Of a stretch of 64,000 nt of DNA, positions 54,206 to 61,760 are shown piece after piece. The first letter of the stretch is position 1; every line of letters begins with the position of its first letter. The notes beneath the pieces were generated by a model. That model had not been told where the DNA came from. It searched no databases and worked only from the letters and a program-made list of their open reading frames with translations. A program made the translations under genes and the position numbers. The DNA comes from Leucobacter muris (GTDB lineage: Bacteria; Actinomycetota; Actinomycetes; Actinomycetales; Microbacteriaceae): positions 2,976,001 to 3,040,000 of the forward strand of contig NZ_CP035037.1 in NCBI RefSeq assembly GCF_004028235.1. Direction: 5' to 3'.

Positions 54206-54439
54206 TTACGCGAGGCGGCTGGCCAGCTCCGAGATCTTGTCGGGGCGGAAGCCCGACCAGTGCTCGTCGTCGGTCACCACCACGGGAGCCTGCAGGTAGC
54301 CGAGCTCCTTCACCGTTTCCAGCGCGGTCTCGTCCTGCGAGAGGTCGAGCACGTCGTACTCGATCCCCTTGCTGTCGAGCGCCCGGTAGGTCGCCGTGCA
54401 CTGCACGCACGACGGCTTGGTGTACACCGTGATGGCCAT
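54206..54439 (-). CDS. nrdH: Glutaredoxin-like NrdH redoxin
   Basis: 77-residue electron donor for NrdEF, reduced by thioredoxin reductase. Seen: [20 protein letters not shown] with the CVQC active site (Cys11, Cys14), [17 protein letters not shown] with cis-Pro, and the NrdH-specific [16 protein letters not shown] 54439 is the conserved start; a six-codon extension is not supported. First gene of nrdHIEF. Confidence 0.96.
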   Translation of the reverse strand: MAITVYTKPSCVQCTATYRALDSKGIEYDVLDLSQDETALETVKELGYLQAPVVVTDDEHWSGFRPDKISELASRLA

Positions 54440-54479
54440 TTCACGCCCCTCTTCCAAAACTCAGATGCCCCGCTCGGGG

Positions 54480-54525
54480 CACTACATATAGTGAACCACA
54501 CCCACGCCAACCACAAGATGCAGTA
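54480..54525 (-). promoter_or_regulatory. Tandem NrdR boxes upstream of nrdH
   Basis: CACTACATATAGTG (54480-54493) is a near-perfect NrdR box (12 of 14 symmetric). CACAAGATGCAGTA (54512-54525) is a weaker second copy whose centre is 32 bp away, about three helical turns, the spacing expected for paired NrdR sites. NrdR represses ribonucleotide reductase genes when dATP is high. Confidence 0.75.
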
Positions 54526-54540
54526 GTTACAACGCTGTAG

Positions 54541-54625
54541 TTTTCCACTTTATTTCCACGGATCAGGGGTGCGGCTTGGGGAGAACTTTCGGCGGAGTTC
54601 CGCCCCTCGCAGGGGGTTATCCACA
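54541..54625. promoter_or_regulatory. DnaA-box cluster upstream of nrdHIEF
   Basis: TTATCCACA at 54617-54625 is a perfect DnaA box. TTTTCCACT (54541-54549) and a degenerate TTTCCACGG just after it resemble weaker boxes. The rest of the 307-bp gap between nrdH and the next gene holds an inverted repeat AACTTTCGGCG / CGGCGAAAGTT (54584-54594, 54635-54645) followed by a T-run on the + strand, and GCGTGTC / GACACGC (54670-54676, 54692-54698). No gene is visible in the gap. Confidence 0.55.
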
Positions 54626-54724
54626 GGCGGTGAGCGGCGAAAGTTTTTTCCCTCACACCTCCTCCCCGGCGTGTCGCGCGAGGCCCTCTTGACACGCGCG
54701 CCGAACTCGCGCAGCACCCCTCGC

Positions 54725-54744
54725 CGGGCCGCACGATCGGCCCG
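54725..54744 (-). terminator. Terminator-like hairpin after the hypothetical gene
   Basis: Perfect 7-bp stem CGGGCCG / CGGCCCG with a 6-nt loop, 2 bp past the stop of the gene at 54747. No U-tract. Confidence 0.5.
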
Positions 54745-54746
54745 CC

Positions 54747-55127
54747 TCAGAGCGCGATCGGCCACAGCAGCTCCCTTCCGTCGGGCTGGAACCAGCGCAG
54801 CACCAGCATGGCGTCGGGCGACTGCGCGGCCGGCGACCCGCCCGCCCCGCGCACCACCACCCGCAACCGCTCGTCGGGATACACCGTGCGAGGCAGCGAC
54901 AGGCCGAGCATGCCGCCGCCCGCGAGGGCGAAGCGCACCGAGTGCAGCGGCCCGTCGCCGCACTGCTCGACCTCGATCACCCCGCTCGCCGACCGCGCGA
55001 CCACGCGCCACGGCACCTGCACCGCACCGCCCGCCTCGGCGCGCACCGCCTGAGCGGCGTGCCGGCTCGCAGGCTGGCGCCCGCGCGGGGACTGCTGCAG
55101 CCGGGTGCTCAAGCGGAAGGGGTTCAT
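54747..55127 (-). CDS. Hypothetical protein
   Basis: 126-residue protein that I cannot assign. The first 40 residues are basic and low in structure. The rest is predominantly beta-strand-like, with VVARSASGVIEVEQCGD, VRFALAGGGMLGLSLPRTVY and MLVLRWFQPDGRELLWPIAL. No signal peptide or membrane helix. ATG 55127 is chosen because TAGCGT lies 6 nt upstream (leaderless); GTG 55133 lies in that spacer. It sits between nrdH and rlmH on the same strand as both. Coding is likely given the leaderless promoter and codon bias, but its role is unknown. Confidence 0.65.
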   Translation of the reverse strand: MNPFRLSTRLQQSPRGRQPASRHAAQAVRAEAGGAVQVPWRVVARSASGVIEVEQCGDGPLHSVRFALAGGGMLGLSLPRTVYPDERLRVVVRGAGGSPAAQSPDAMLVLRWFQPDGRELLWPIAL

Positions 55128-55139
55128 GCCCACACGCTA
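55128..55139 (-). promoter_or_regulatory. Leaderless promoter -10 of the hypothetical gene
   Basis: TAGCGT on the minus strand (55139-55134), 6 nt before ATG 55127, with no ribosome site. Confidence 0.45.
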
Positions 55140-55203
55140 GACCGCACCACCGACATTGATAGGCTGCGCGTGTGCTGCGCAGCCGGACTGAGCGCGCCGC
55201 GGC

Positions 55204-55662
55204 CTAGACGTGGTGGTAGGGCCGCCCCGCCGAGATCTCCTGCGCCCGATACAGCTGCTCGGCGAGGATCAGGCGCACGAGCTGGTGCGGGAACACCAGC
55301 TTCGACAGGCTCCAGACGAAGTCGGCGCGCTCGCGCACGCGATCCGACACCCCGTACGCACCCCCGATCACGACCGTCACCGTGCGGCCCGAGTCGAACG
55401 CGCCCCGCAGCGCGGAGGCGAGCGCCGGCGAGTCGACGTTGCGCCCGCGCTCGTCGAGCAGCACCAGGAACGCGTCGCGATCCACCTTCGCGAGGATGCG
55501 CTCCGACTCCTCGGCCCGCGCCGCATCCCCCTCGCGCGACGAGTGCGGCAGCAACTGCCAGCTCGCGTCGAACGGCTTGCGCAGCCGCTTCTCGTAGCGG
55601 TCGATGCCGTCGGCGACCCACGCCTCGTGACGCTTGCCGACCGCGAGGATCCTGATGCTCAC
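55204..55662 (-). CDS. rlmH: 23S rRNA (pseudouridine1915-N3)-methyltransferase
   Basis: 152-residue SPOUT methyltransferase acting on helix 69 of 23S rRNA in assembled ribosomes. Seen: SIRILAVGKRHEAWVADGID, EYEKRL-type RYEKRLRKPFD, FLVLLDERGRNVDSPALASA, the SAM-binding knot VVIGGAYGVSDRVRERADF and the C-terminal EQLYRAQEISAGRPYHHV (the usual end is GxPYH). GTG 55662 overlaps the aminotransferase stop (GTGA) and has AGGAG upstream. Confidence 0.94.
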   Translation of the reverse strand: MSIRILAVGKRHEAWVADGIDRYEKRLRKPFDASWQLLPHSSREGDAARAEESERILAKVDRDAFLVLLDERGRNVDSPALASALRGAFDSGRTVTVVIGGAYGVSDRVRERADFVWSLSKLVFPHQLVRLILAEQLYRAQEISAGRPYHHV

Positions 55663-56885
55663 CGCACTCTCCTCGCATCGAGGTACTCGGAGATGCGGCC
55701 GATCGCCTCCGTGAGCACCGGCACCGAGGGCAGCGTCACGAAGCGCAGGTGGTCGGTGGTGGGCAGGTTGAAACCGCGCCCGTGGGTCACGAGCACGTGC
55801 GTCGCGCGCAGCAGGTCGATCACGAAGCGCTGATCGTCGTCGATCGGGTAGACCTCGGGATCGAGCCGCGGGAACAGGTACATCGCACCGCCGGGCCGCT
55901 CGCAACTCACCCCCGGGATCCCCGTCAGCAGCCGGTGCGCGGCCTCCCGCTGCTCTCTGAGCCGCCCTCCCGGCGCGCACAGCTCGGCGATGCCCGACCA
56001 GTTCGACTCGGCGGCGAGCGCCACCGGGATCGCGTACTGCGCGGGCACGCTCGCGCACATGCGCATGTTCGCGAGCAGGGTGAGCCCCTCGAGGAAGTCG
56101 CGGGCCGGCGCGCGGTCGCCCGAGACCGTCACCCAGCCCGAGCGGTACCCCGCGATGCGCTGCGCCTTCGAGAGGCCGCTGAACGTGAGGCAGAGCGTGT
56201 CGCGCACGTGCAGGGCCGCGTGCTCGTGCACGGCGCCGTCGTAGAGGATGCGCTCGTAGATCTCGTCGGCCATGAGCACGAGGCCGTGGCGCTCGGCGAG
56301 GGCGGCGAAGCCGCGCACGAGCTCGGCCGAGTAGACCGCGCCCGTGGGGTTGTTCGGATTGATGAGCACGATGCCCTTGGTGCGCGGAGTGATGAGGCGC
56401 TCGATCGCCTCGAGGTCGGGCATCCACCCGTTCGTCTCGTCGCAGGGGTAGTGCACGGCGAGACCGCCGGCGAGCGTGACCTGCGCGGTCCAGAGCGGGT
56501 AGTCGGGGGCGGGCACCAGGATCTCGTCGCCGTCATCGACGAGCGCCTGCAGCACGAGCGAGATCATCTCGCTCACGCCGTTGCCGATGAACACGTCGTC
56601 GGGGCCGACGCCGACGACGCCCTCCTCGGCGTAGTAGCGGGCCACGGCCTCGCGCGCGGGGAGGATGCCCCGCGAATCGCTGTAGCCCTGGGCGGCGGGC
56701 AGGATGCGACGCAGCTCCTCGACGATCTCGGGCGGCGCATCGAAGCCGAACGGTGCCGGGTTGCCGATGTTGAGCTTGAGGATGCGGTGCCCCTCGCGCT
56801 CGAGCCGCTCGGCCTCCTGCAGGATCGGGCCGCGCACGTCGTAGCGAACGCCTGCCAACTTGCTGGACTGGGTGATGGGGCGCAC
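55659..56885 (-). CDS. PLP-dependent aminotransferase (AlaA/AspC-like, class I)
   Basis: 408-residue transaminase. Seen: KLAGVRYDVRGPILQEAERL, LNIGNPAPFGFDAPPEIVEE, YSDSRGILPAREAVARYY, GNGVSEMISLVLQAL, INPNNPTGAVYS, MADEIYERILYD and the PLP-lysine motif SGLSKAQRIAGYRSGW. These resemble alanine aminotransferase AlaA (pyruvate-glutamate). GTG 56885 is supported by TAGGAT 6 nt upstream (leaderless). Co-transcribed with rlmH by overlapping codons. Specificity between alanine and aspartate is not certain. Confidence 0.9.
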   Translation of the reverse strand: MRPITQSSKLAGVRYDVRGPILQEAERLEREGHRILKLNIGNPAPFGFDAPPEIVEELRRILPAAQGYSDSRGILPAREAVARYYAEEGVVGVGPDDVFIGNGVSEMISLVLQALVDDGDEILVPAPDYPLWTAQVTLAGGLAVHYPCDETNGWMPDLEAIERLITPRTKGIVLINPNNPTGAVYSAELVRGFAALAERHGLVLMADEIYERILYDGAVHEHAALHVRDTLCLTFSGLSKAQRIAGYRSGWVTVSGDRAPARDFLEGLTLLANMRMCASVPAQYAIPVALAAESNWSGIAELCAPGGRLREQREAAHRLLTGIPGVSCERPGGAMYLFPRLDPEVYPIDDDQRFVIDLLRATHVLVTHGRGFNLPTTDHLRFVTLPSVPVLTEAIGRISEYLDARRVR

Positions 56886-56897
56886 GGGGAAATCCTA
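56886..56897 (-). promoter_or_regulatory. Leaderless promoter -10 of the aminotransferase gene
   Basis: TAGGAT on the minus strand (56897-56892), 6 nt before the GTG start, no ribosome site. Same layout as at upp. Confidence 0.5.
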
Positions 56898-56951
56898 CTC
56901 TCCGAGCCCCGAAGCCTCGCGTTCGGCGGCGTGCGGGCGGATACTGGGAGG

Positions 56952-57422
56952 GTGGAGGCGGCGGTGGGGTTCGAGGCGGCGCGAGCCGGCGATGCGGCGC
57001 AGATCGCAGCGCTCGTGCGGGCCGCCTATGAGCCCTACGTATCGCGCATCGGGCGCGAGCCCGCGCCCATGCGCACCGACTACGCGGCCGCCGTCGAGGC
57101 GGGCGGGGTGCTCGTGGCGCGGCTCGAGGGGAGGATCCTCGGGGTGCTCGTGACGGAGGCGCGCCCGGATCATCTGCTCGTCGAGAACGTCGCCGTCGCG
57201 CCCGAGGCCCGGGGGCTCGGGATCGGGGCCACGCTGCTCGAGCGCGCCGACGAGGAGGCGCGCTCGCTCGGCCTCGTCGAGACGAGGCTCTACACGAACG
57301 CGAGGATGACGGAGAACCTCGCCTACTATCCGCGGCGCGGATTCCGGGAGGTGGAGCGCCGCACGGAGGACGGCTTCGACCGGGTCTACTTCGCTCGACC
57401 CGTCGCCGACCGCGCGGGGTGA
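56952..57422 (+). CDS. GNAT-family N-acetyltransferase
   Basis: 156-residue acetyl-CoA-dependent acyltransferase. Seen: FEAARAGDAAQIAALVRAAY, SRIGREPAPMRTDYAA, and the CoA-binding motif A region VENVAVAPEARGLGIGATLL (the RGLGIG P-loop), then LYTNARMTENLAYYPRRGF. Start is uncertain: GTG 56952 follows GATACT by 6 nt (weak leaderless signal), whereas GTG 56964 has GGAGG 5 nt upstream. Divergent from the aminotransferase. Acceptor substrate unknown. Confidence 0.85.
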   Translation: MEAAVGFEAARAGDAAQIAALVRAAYEPYVSRIGREPAPMRTDYAAAVEAGGVLVARLEGRILGVLVTEARPDHLLVENVAVAPEARGLGIGATLLERADEEARSLGLVETRLYTNARMTENLAYYPRRGFREVERRTEDGFDRVYFARPVADRAG

Positions 57423-57481
57423 GGGCGGTCCGCCGATCCGCGGCTCGGACATCGGCGCCCCGGGGCGGATCTCGGCCGTGA

Positions 57482-59356
57482 TCAGCTCTGCTGGGCGTAG
57501 AGCTCGGCGTAGGCGCCGCCGCGCAGCAGCAGCTCGCGGTGCGTGCCCTGCTCGAGGATGCGACCCGCCCCGACCACGTAGATGCGGTCGGCGTCGACGA
57601 CCGTGGAGAGCCGGTGAGCGATCGCGATCGTGGTGCGCCCGCTGCGGGCGTCGTCGAGCGCGCGCTGCACCGCGCGCTCGTTCACGGTGTCGAGCGCACT
57701 GGTCGCCTCGTCGAGCACGAGCACGCGGGGGTTCTTGAGCAGCACGCGCGCGATCGCGATGCGCTGCTTCTCGCCGCCGGAGAGGCGGTAGCCGCGCTCG
57801 CCCACGACGGTGTCGTAGCCGTCGGCGAAGCCCACGATGGTGTCGTGGATGTTGGCGAGCCTCGCGGCCGCCTCCAACTCGTGCTGCGAGGCATCGGGCT
57901 TCGCGTAGCGCAGGTTCGCCGCGATCGACGCGTGGAAGAGGTAGGGCTCCTGCGTGACCACCCCGATGCGGTCGACGAGCGCCTCGTGGCGCAGCTCTCG
58001 CACGTCGTCGCCCGCGTAGCGCACGGCGCCCTCGCTCGCGTCGTAGAGCCGCGGGATCAGCGACCCGATCGTGGTCTTGCCCGAACCCGACGCTCCGACG
58101 AATGCGACGAACTCGCCGGGTTGCACGTGGAACGAGACGTCGTCGAGCGTGAGCCGCTCCTGCGCGCCCGCGTCGGGGTACCGGAACGAGACCCGCTCGA
58201 ACTCGACCCGCCCCGCGAGGCCGGGCGCATCGGAGGGCTCGCGCGCGTCGGGGGCGTCGGTGATCGCGGGGTCGAGGTCGAGGTACTCGAAGATGCGGGC
58301 GAAGAGCGCCTTCGACGTCTGGAGGTCGAGCGCGATGCGCATGAGCGCCATGAGCGGGAAGAGCAGCCGCGACTGCACCGTGGTGAACGCGACGATCGTG
58401 CCCGCCGTGATGCCGGGGTCGAAGCCCTCGCCCTGCCCGCGGGCGATGATCCAGCCCGAGACGAGGTAGACGATGGCGGGCACGGCCGACAGGAACACCT
58501 ACACGAGCGCGAAGAACACCTGACCGCTCATGGCCTGCCGCACCTGCAGGTCGATCTGCCTGCCGTTCTCGGCGGCGTAGCGCTCGGTCTCGGCCCGCTG
58601 CCGCGAGTAGGTCTTGGCGAGCAGCACGCCCGAGACCGAGAGGGCCTCCTGCGTGATGGCCGTCATCTCGGAGAGCGACTCCTGGGTGCGGCCCGCGATG
58701 CGGGCGCGGATCTGCCCGACCCGTCGCTGCGCGATCACGAGGATCGGCATCAGCACGACCGCGATGAGGGTGAGCTGCCAGCTGAGCAGCACCATCGCGA
58801 CCGCCGCCGCGATCACGGTCACGGTGTTGCCGATGATGTTGGCGACGGTGTTGGTGAGTACGTTGGAGACCCCGCCCACGTCGTTCTGCAGACGCGACTG
58901 GATCACACCCGTCTTGGTGCGGGTGAAGAAGCCGAGCTCCATCGACTGCAGGTGCGCGAACAGCCGCACGCGCAGGTCGCCCATCACCCGGTTGCCGACG
59001 CGCGCCGTGAAGAGGGTCTGCACGATGCCGATGGCCGACGACAGCACGAAGGCCGCGATCATGCCGGCCACCAGCCACGAGAGCACCCCGATGTTCGGAG
59101 AGCCGTCGGGCGGGAACAGCCCCTCGTCGAAGACGCGCTGGGTGAGCAGCGGCGGCAGGATGCCGAGCCCCGCCGAGACCAGCACGAGCACGATGATCAC
59201 CGACAGCTGCCAGCGGTAGGGTGCGAAGAGCGCCGCGATGCGCGGCCCGAGGTCGGTGATCTGCGGGGCCGCCTCGTTGATCTCGCGCTGGCGCTCGGCG
59301 TCGCCGGCGGACACGCGCGATCCGCGCCCGCTTGCCATACCACCGCCCATGCTCAT
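57482..59356 (-). pseudogene. ABC exporter (fused permease-ATPase) interrupted by an in-frame amber codon
   Basis: A type I ABC exporter of 623 sense codons. N-terminal membrane domain of six helices (FAPYRWQLSVIIVLVLVSAG onward) and C-terminal ATPase with Walker A GASGSGKTTIGSLIPRL, the LSGGEKQRIAIARVLL signature and VLDEATSALDTVNE. Codon 286 (58499-58501) is TAG, directly between FFALV and VFLSAVPAIVYLVSG in the fifth helix, with the frame unchanged on both sides. A single C-to-T change from CAG would create it. ATG 59356 has a TAGTCT -10 at leaderless spacing. Either a true nonsense mutation, read-through, or a base error; both halves otherwise look intact. Confidence 0.8.
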
Positions 59357-59432
59357 GTTTCGGAGACTACCCGCAACCTCCGACATTCGAGCGCCGCGTA
59401 CGCTGCGGGCGCACACGCCCACACGCGCCGCA

Positions 59433-59456
59433 GCGGTCGGCGCACGGCCCGACCGC
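59433..59456 (-). terminator. Terminator-like hairpin after the sigma-factor gene
   Basis: Perfect 8-bp stem GCGGTCGG / CCGACCGC with an 8-nt loop, 11 bp past the stop of the gene at 59468. No U-tract. Confidence 0.45.
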
Positions 59457-59467
59457 GGTTCCCTGCC

Positions 59468-61462
59468 CTACGACCCGCACTCCACCAGCTGGTCGACCGG
59501 CATCCACGGCGACGTCGTACCGGGCCCCGCCCACCAGAAGCCCGGAGTCTGCACCCGGAGTTCGATCAGCCCCGCGCGGCCGGCGTTGTACTCCGCGACA
59601 GAGGCGGCAGAGGCGTCGATGGGGAACGACGCCGTCCAGGAGTGGGGCTCCCAGAGAGCGGCGCGAGAGAGAATGCCGTGCCAGGCGACCCACGGGTAGC
59701 GAAGATCGGGAGCGCCGTCGAGCAGCGGGTCGACGATCGGCGTCGTGCCCGCGGGCGCCCGGTGCCTCGCGAAGACCACCCCGTACTCCGAGAGCGTGCC
59801 GTCGAGGCGGGCGGTCGCCTCGCCCGCAGGCATCGCCGCGCAGAGCTCCGGAACGCTCAGCTCGGACACGACGATCGGACCGGTCCCGCCGCACTGCGCG
59901 ACCGGGACGGGCGTCCAGGGGCCGGCGGCGGCGTCGGTGACGAGCCGCGCCTCGGGAGGTGCGGCTCCGCCGACGAGCGCGGCGAGCGCGGGCAGCGCCT
60001 GCGACGACCAGTTCCGGTCGCCCCCGGTCACCGCCGCCGCTGCTCCGCCGCCCAGCTCGGCGGGGAAGCGCAGTTCGACCGTCCCCGGCGCGCTCGACCG
60101 CCCGGAGACGACGTACTGCCCGGCGTCGACGTCGGGGGTGAAGCACTCGGCTCCCGGGAGGAGCCCATCATTCGGCGGCTCCGGATCAACCGGATCGACC
60201 GGATCGACCGGATCGGTCGGGCCGACCGGATCGGGAGGCACCACCGAGGGCTCCGGGGGGACGGGCGTGGCGCGTTCGCCCGGATCCGGCTGCGGCACCG
60301 CGGCCGACGGCGGGTCGACGGCGATGAGCGGCACGGGCGTTTCGCCGGTGCGCGACGGTGCTACCGGTTCGAACTCCGCCGCCGGCCCGGATCCGCCCGC
60401 GTCGTGGCCTTCCGAGCCGGCCTCGGCGGGGTCGACCTCGCGATCCCGGGGCGCGGCCTCGATCGGGGCAGCGCCTCCCGCGTCGCGGTCGCTCAGGGAG
60501 TTCAGCAGCAGGACGCCGCCGGCCGCAGCCGCGACGAGCGCTACCGAGGCCACCGCGATGGTCGCGATGGTCGCTCCGCCGAACCCGGCCCCGGCTCTGC
60601 CGGAGGCGCCTCCGGACAAGCCGCCGATGCCGGGGGCGCTCCCGACTGCCGCCGCTGCTACGGCCGAGACGCCGGTGCCTGCCGCGAGCGCGGAGGCGAA
60701 CGCGGCCGCGGAGCCGACACCGAGCACCACCACCGACAGCACGAGGGCGAGCTGGCTATTGAGCGCCTGGAACTCCGCGTCCACCGCGGCGCACGCCTCG
60801 CAGGAGCCGAGATGCGCCGCGACCTCGCGTCTCCGCTTCGCGGTGAGCCTGCCGCGCCGGTAGCTCTGCAGGCGTTGCCGCACCGTGCGGCAGGCGACGT
60901 CGGCGACCTCCATGTCGGCGTGAGACTCCACCCACGCCGCCTGCAGCCCCTCCCGCGCGCGAGCCGCGAGCGCCGAGACGCCGTTCGCCGAGAGCCCGAG
61001 CATCGGTGCGACCTCACGCGGCGGGAGCCCCTCGACCACGGTGTACCAGAGCACGGTGCGCCAACGCTCGGGCAGCGCGGCGAAGGCGCGGGCTGCAGCG
61101 TCGCGGTCGAACGCCTCGTCTTCCCACGGGCCGGCACCGCTGAGGGCGGGGATCGCTTCGAGATCGGCGACGGCGTGCTCCGGAGAGCGGAAGGCGTCTG
61201 CCGCGAGCGAGGAGATCACCCGGTAGAGGTACGGACGGAACGCACCGGTGGGTCCGCGCCCCTCTCGGACGAGCTCGAAGATCTTCAGATACGCGCCGGC
61301 GACGAGGTCGTCGGAGTCGAGGGAGGGGGCGATGCTCCTGGCGGCAGCATGACCGGCACGACGATGGCGGTTCCACAGCTCGGCGAACGCCCCGCCGTCA
61401 CCGTCACGGCTGAGGGAGATCAGCTCGGAATCCGAGCGCGCTCGCCGATGCTCGCCAATCAC
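59468..61462 (-). CDS. ECF-type sigma factor fused to zinc-finger, transmembrane segment and extracytoplasmic domain
   Basis: 664-residue composite protein. Residues about 10-90 are sigma region 2 (RSDSELISLSRDGDGGAF, then GAFRPYLYRVISSLAADAF). About 115-180 are region 4 (LPERWRTVLWYTVVEGLPPR, APMLGLSANGVSALAARARE). Next comes a short zinc-finger-like anti-sigma segment (HLGSCEACAAV, H-x3-C-x2-C), two hydrophobic stretches including IATIAVASVALVAAAAGGVL, then a Pro/Asp-rich stalk and about 250 extracytoplasmic residues with four Cys. Sigma, inhibitor and receptor are thus on one chain, as described for ECF52-like groups. GTG 61462 is chosen because alignment to related sigma factors begins near EHRRxRSDSEL; GTG 61489 is an alternative. 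It is divergent from a giant secreted repeat protein. Confidence 0.82.
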   Translation of the reverse strand: MIGEHRRARSDSELISLSRDGDGGAFAELWNRHRRAGHAAARSIAPSLDSDDLVAGAYLKIFELVREGRGPTGAFRPYLYRVISSLAADAFRSPEHAVADLEAIPALSGAGPWEDEAFDRDAAARAFAALPERWRTVLWYTVVEGLPPREVAPMLGLSANGVSALAARAREGLQAAWVESHADMEVADVACRTVRQRLQSYRRGRLTAKRRREVAAHLGSCEACAAVDAEFQALNSQLALVLSVVVLGVGSAAAFASALAAGTGVSAVAAAAVGSAPGIGGLSGGASGRAGAGFGGATIATIAVASVALVAAAAGGVLLLNSLSDRDAGGAAPIEAAPRDREVDPAEAGSEGHDAGGSGPAAEFEPVAPSRTGETPVPLIAVDPPSAAVPQPDPGERATPVPPEPSVVPPDPVGPTDPVDPVDPVDPEPPNDGLLPGAECFTPDVDAGQYVVSGRSSAPGTVELRFPAELGGGAAAAVTGGDRNWSSQALPALAALVGGAAPPEARLVTDAAAGPWTPVPVAQCGGTGPIVVSELSVPELCAAMPAGEATARLDGTLSEYGVVFARHRAPAGTTPIVDPLLDGAPDLRYPWVAWHGILSRAALWEPHSWTASFPIDASAASVAEYNAGRAGLIELRVQTPGFWWAGPGTTSPWMPVDQLVECGS
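60182..60220 (-). repeat. 9-nt tandem repeat encoding a (DPV)n stalk
   Basis: About four imperfect copies of a GGATCGACC unit give the repeated DPV segment (PTDPVDPVDPVDPEPP) between the membrane segment and the extracytoplasmic domain of the sigma protein. Such in-frame repeats can change copy number and so stalk length. Confidence 0.6.
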
Positions 61463-61760
61463 CAAAGCCCCCGCGGATTGCGGAAGCACGGCGTATTCCC
61501 AGCGCCGGCCACCCAGACAAGCCCCCAGCGCCGGAATCGGCGCTCGGGTCCCCACTTCGATTATCCGCGAAACCACCTGAAAGTTCGACCCGCGCAGCAC
61601 TCGCAGAAAAAACTTTGTCAAACGCGCGTCACATTTCACGGCTTCGCCCGTCTTCATACGTGCCCGGCTTCTGCACTCGCTTCCCCCAGAAGTATTCCCA
61701 AGTGCGGAAGTCGGGCTTCGAGCGCCGGAAGCGCTCGAATCGCCATGAAGGGGGCAAGGT
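61463..61760. promoter_or_regulatory. Divergent regulatory region between the sigma fusion and the surface protein
   Basis: A 298-bp gap. Hairpins: AGCGCC-GGAATC-GGCGCT (61527-61544) and a perfect 9-bp stem TTCGAGCGC / GCGCTCGAA with a 5-nt loop (61717-61739), which lies in the probable leader 21 nt before the surface-protein ATG. The nonamer GTATTCCCA occurs at 61493-61501 and again at 61692-61700 (TGGGAATAC on the minus strand), a possible ECF -35-like motif. An AT-rich stretch (61607-61640) contains TTGTCA. No gene seen. Confidence 0.5.

Noticed and set aside
54527..54540. Third NrdR box (TTACAACGCTGTAG)
   Set aside because: Its TACA-ACGC-TGTA symmetry is attractive but the centre is 47 bp from the main box, not the roughly 31-32 bp expected for a pair, and it lacks the CACT/AGTG ends. 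More likely part of the promoter.
54617..54625. Replication origin at the DnaA box
   Set aside because: One perfect and two degenerate boxes without an AT-rich unwinding region, and without dnaA, dnaN or rpmH nearby, do not make an origin. A regulatory role at nrd is more reasonable.
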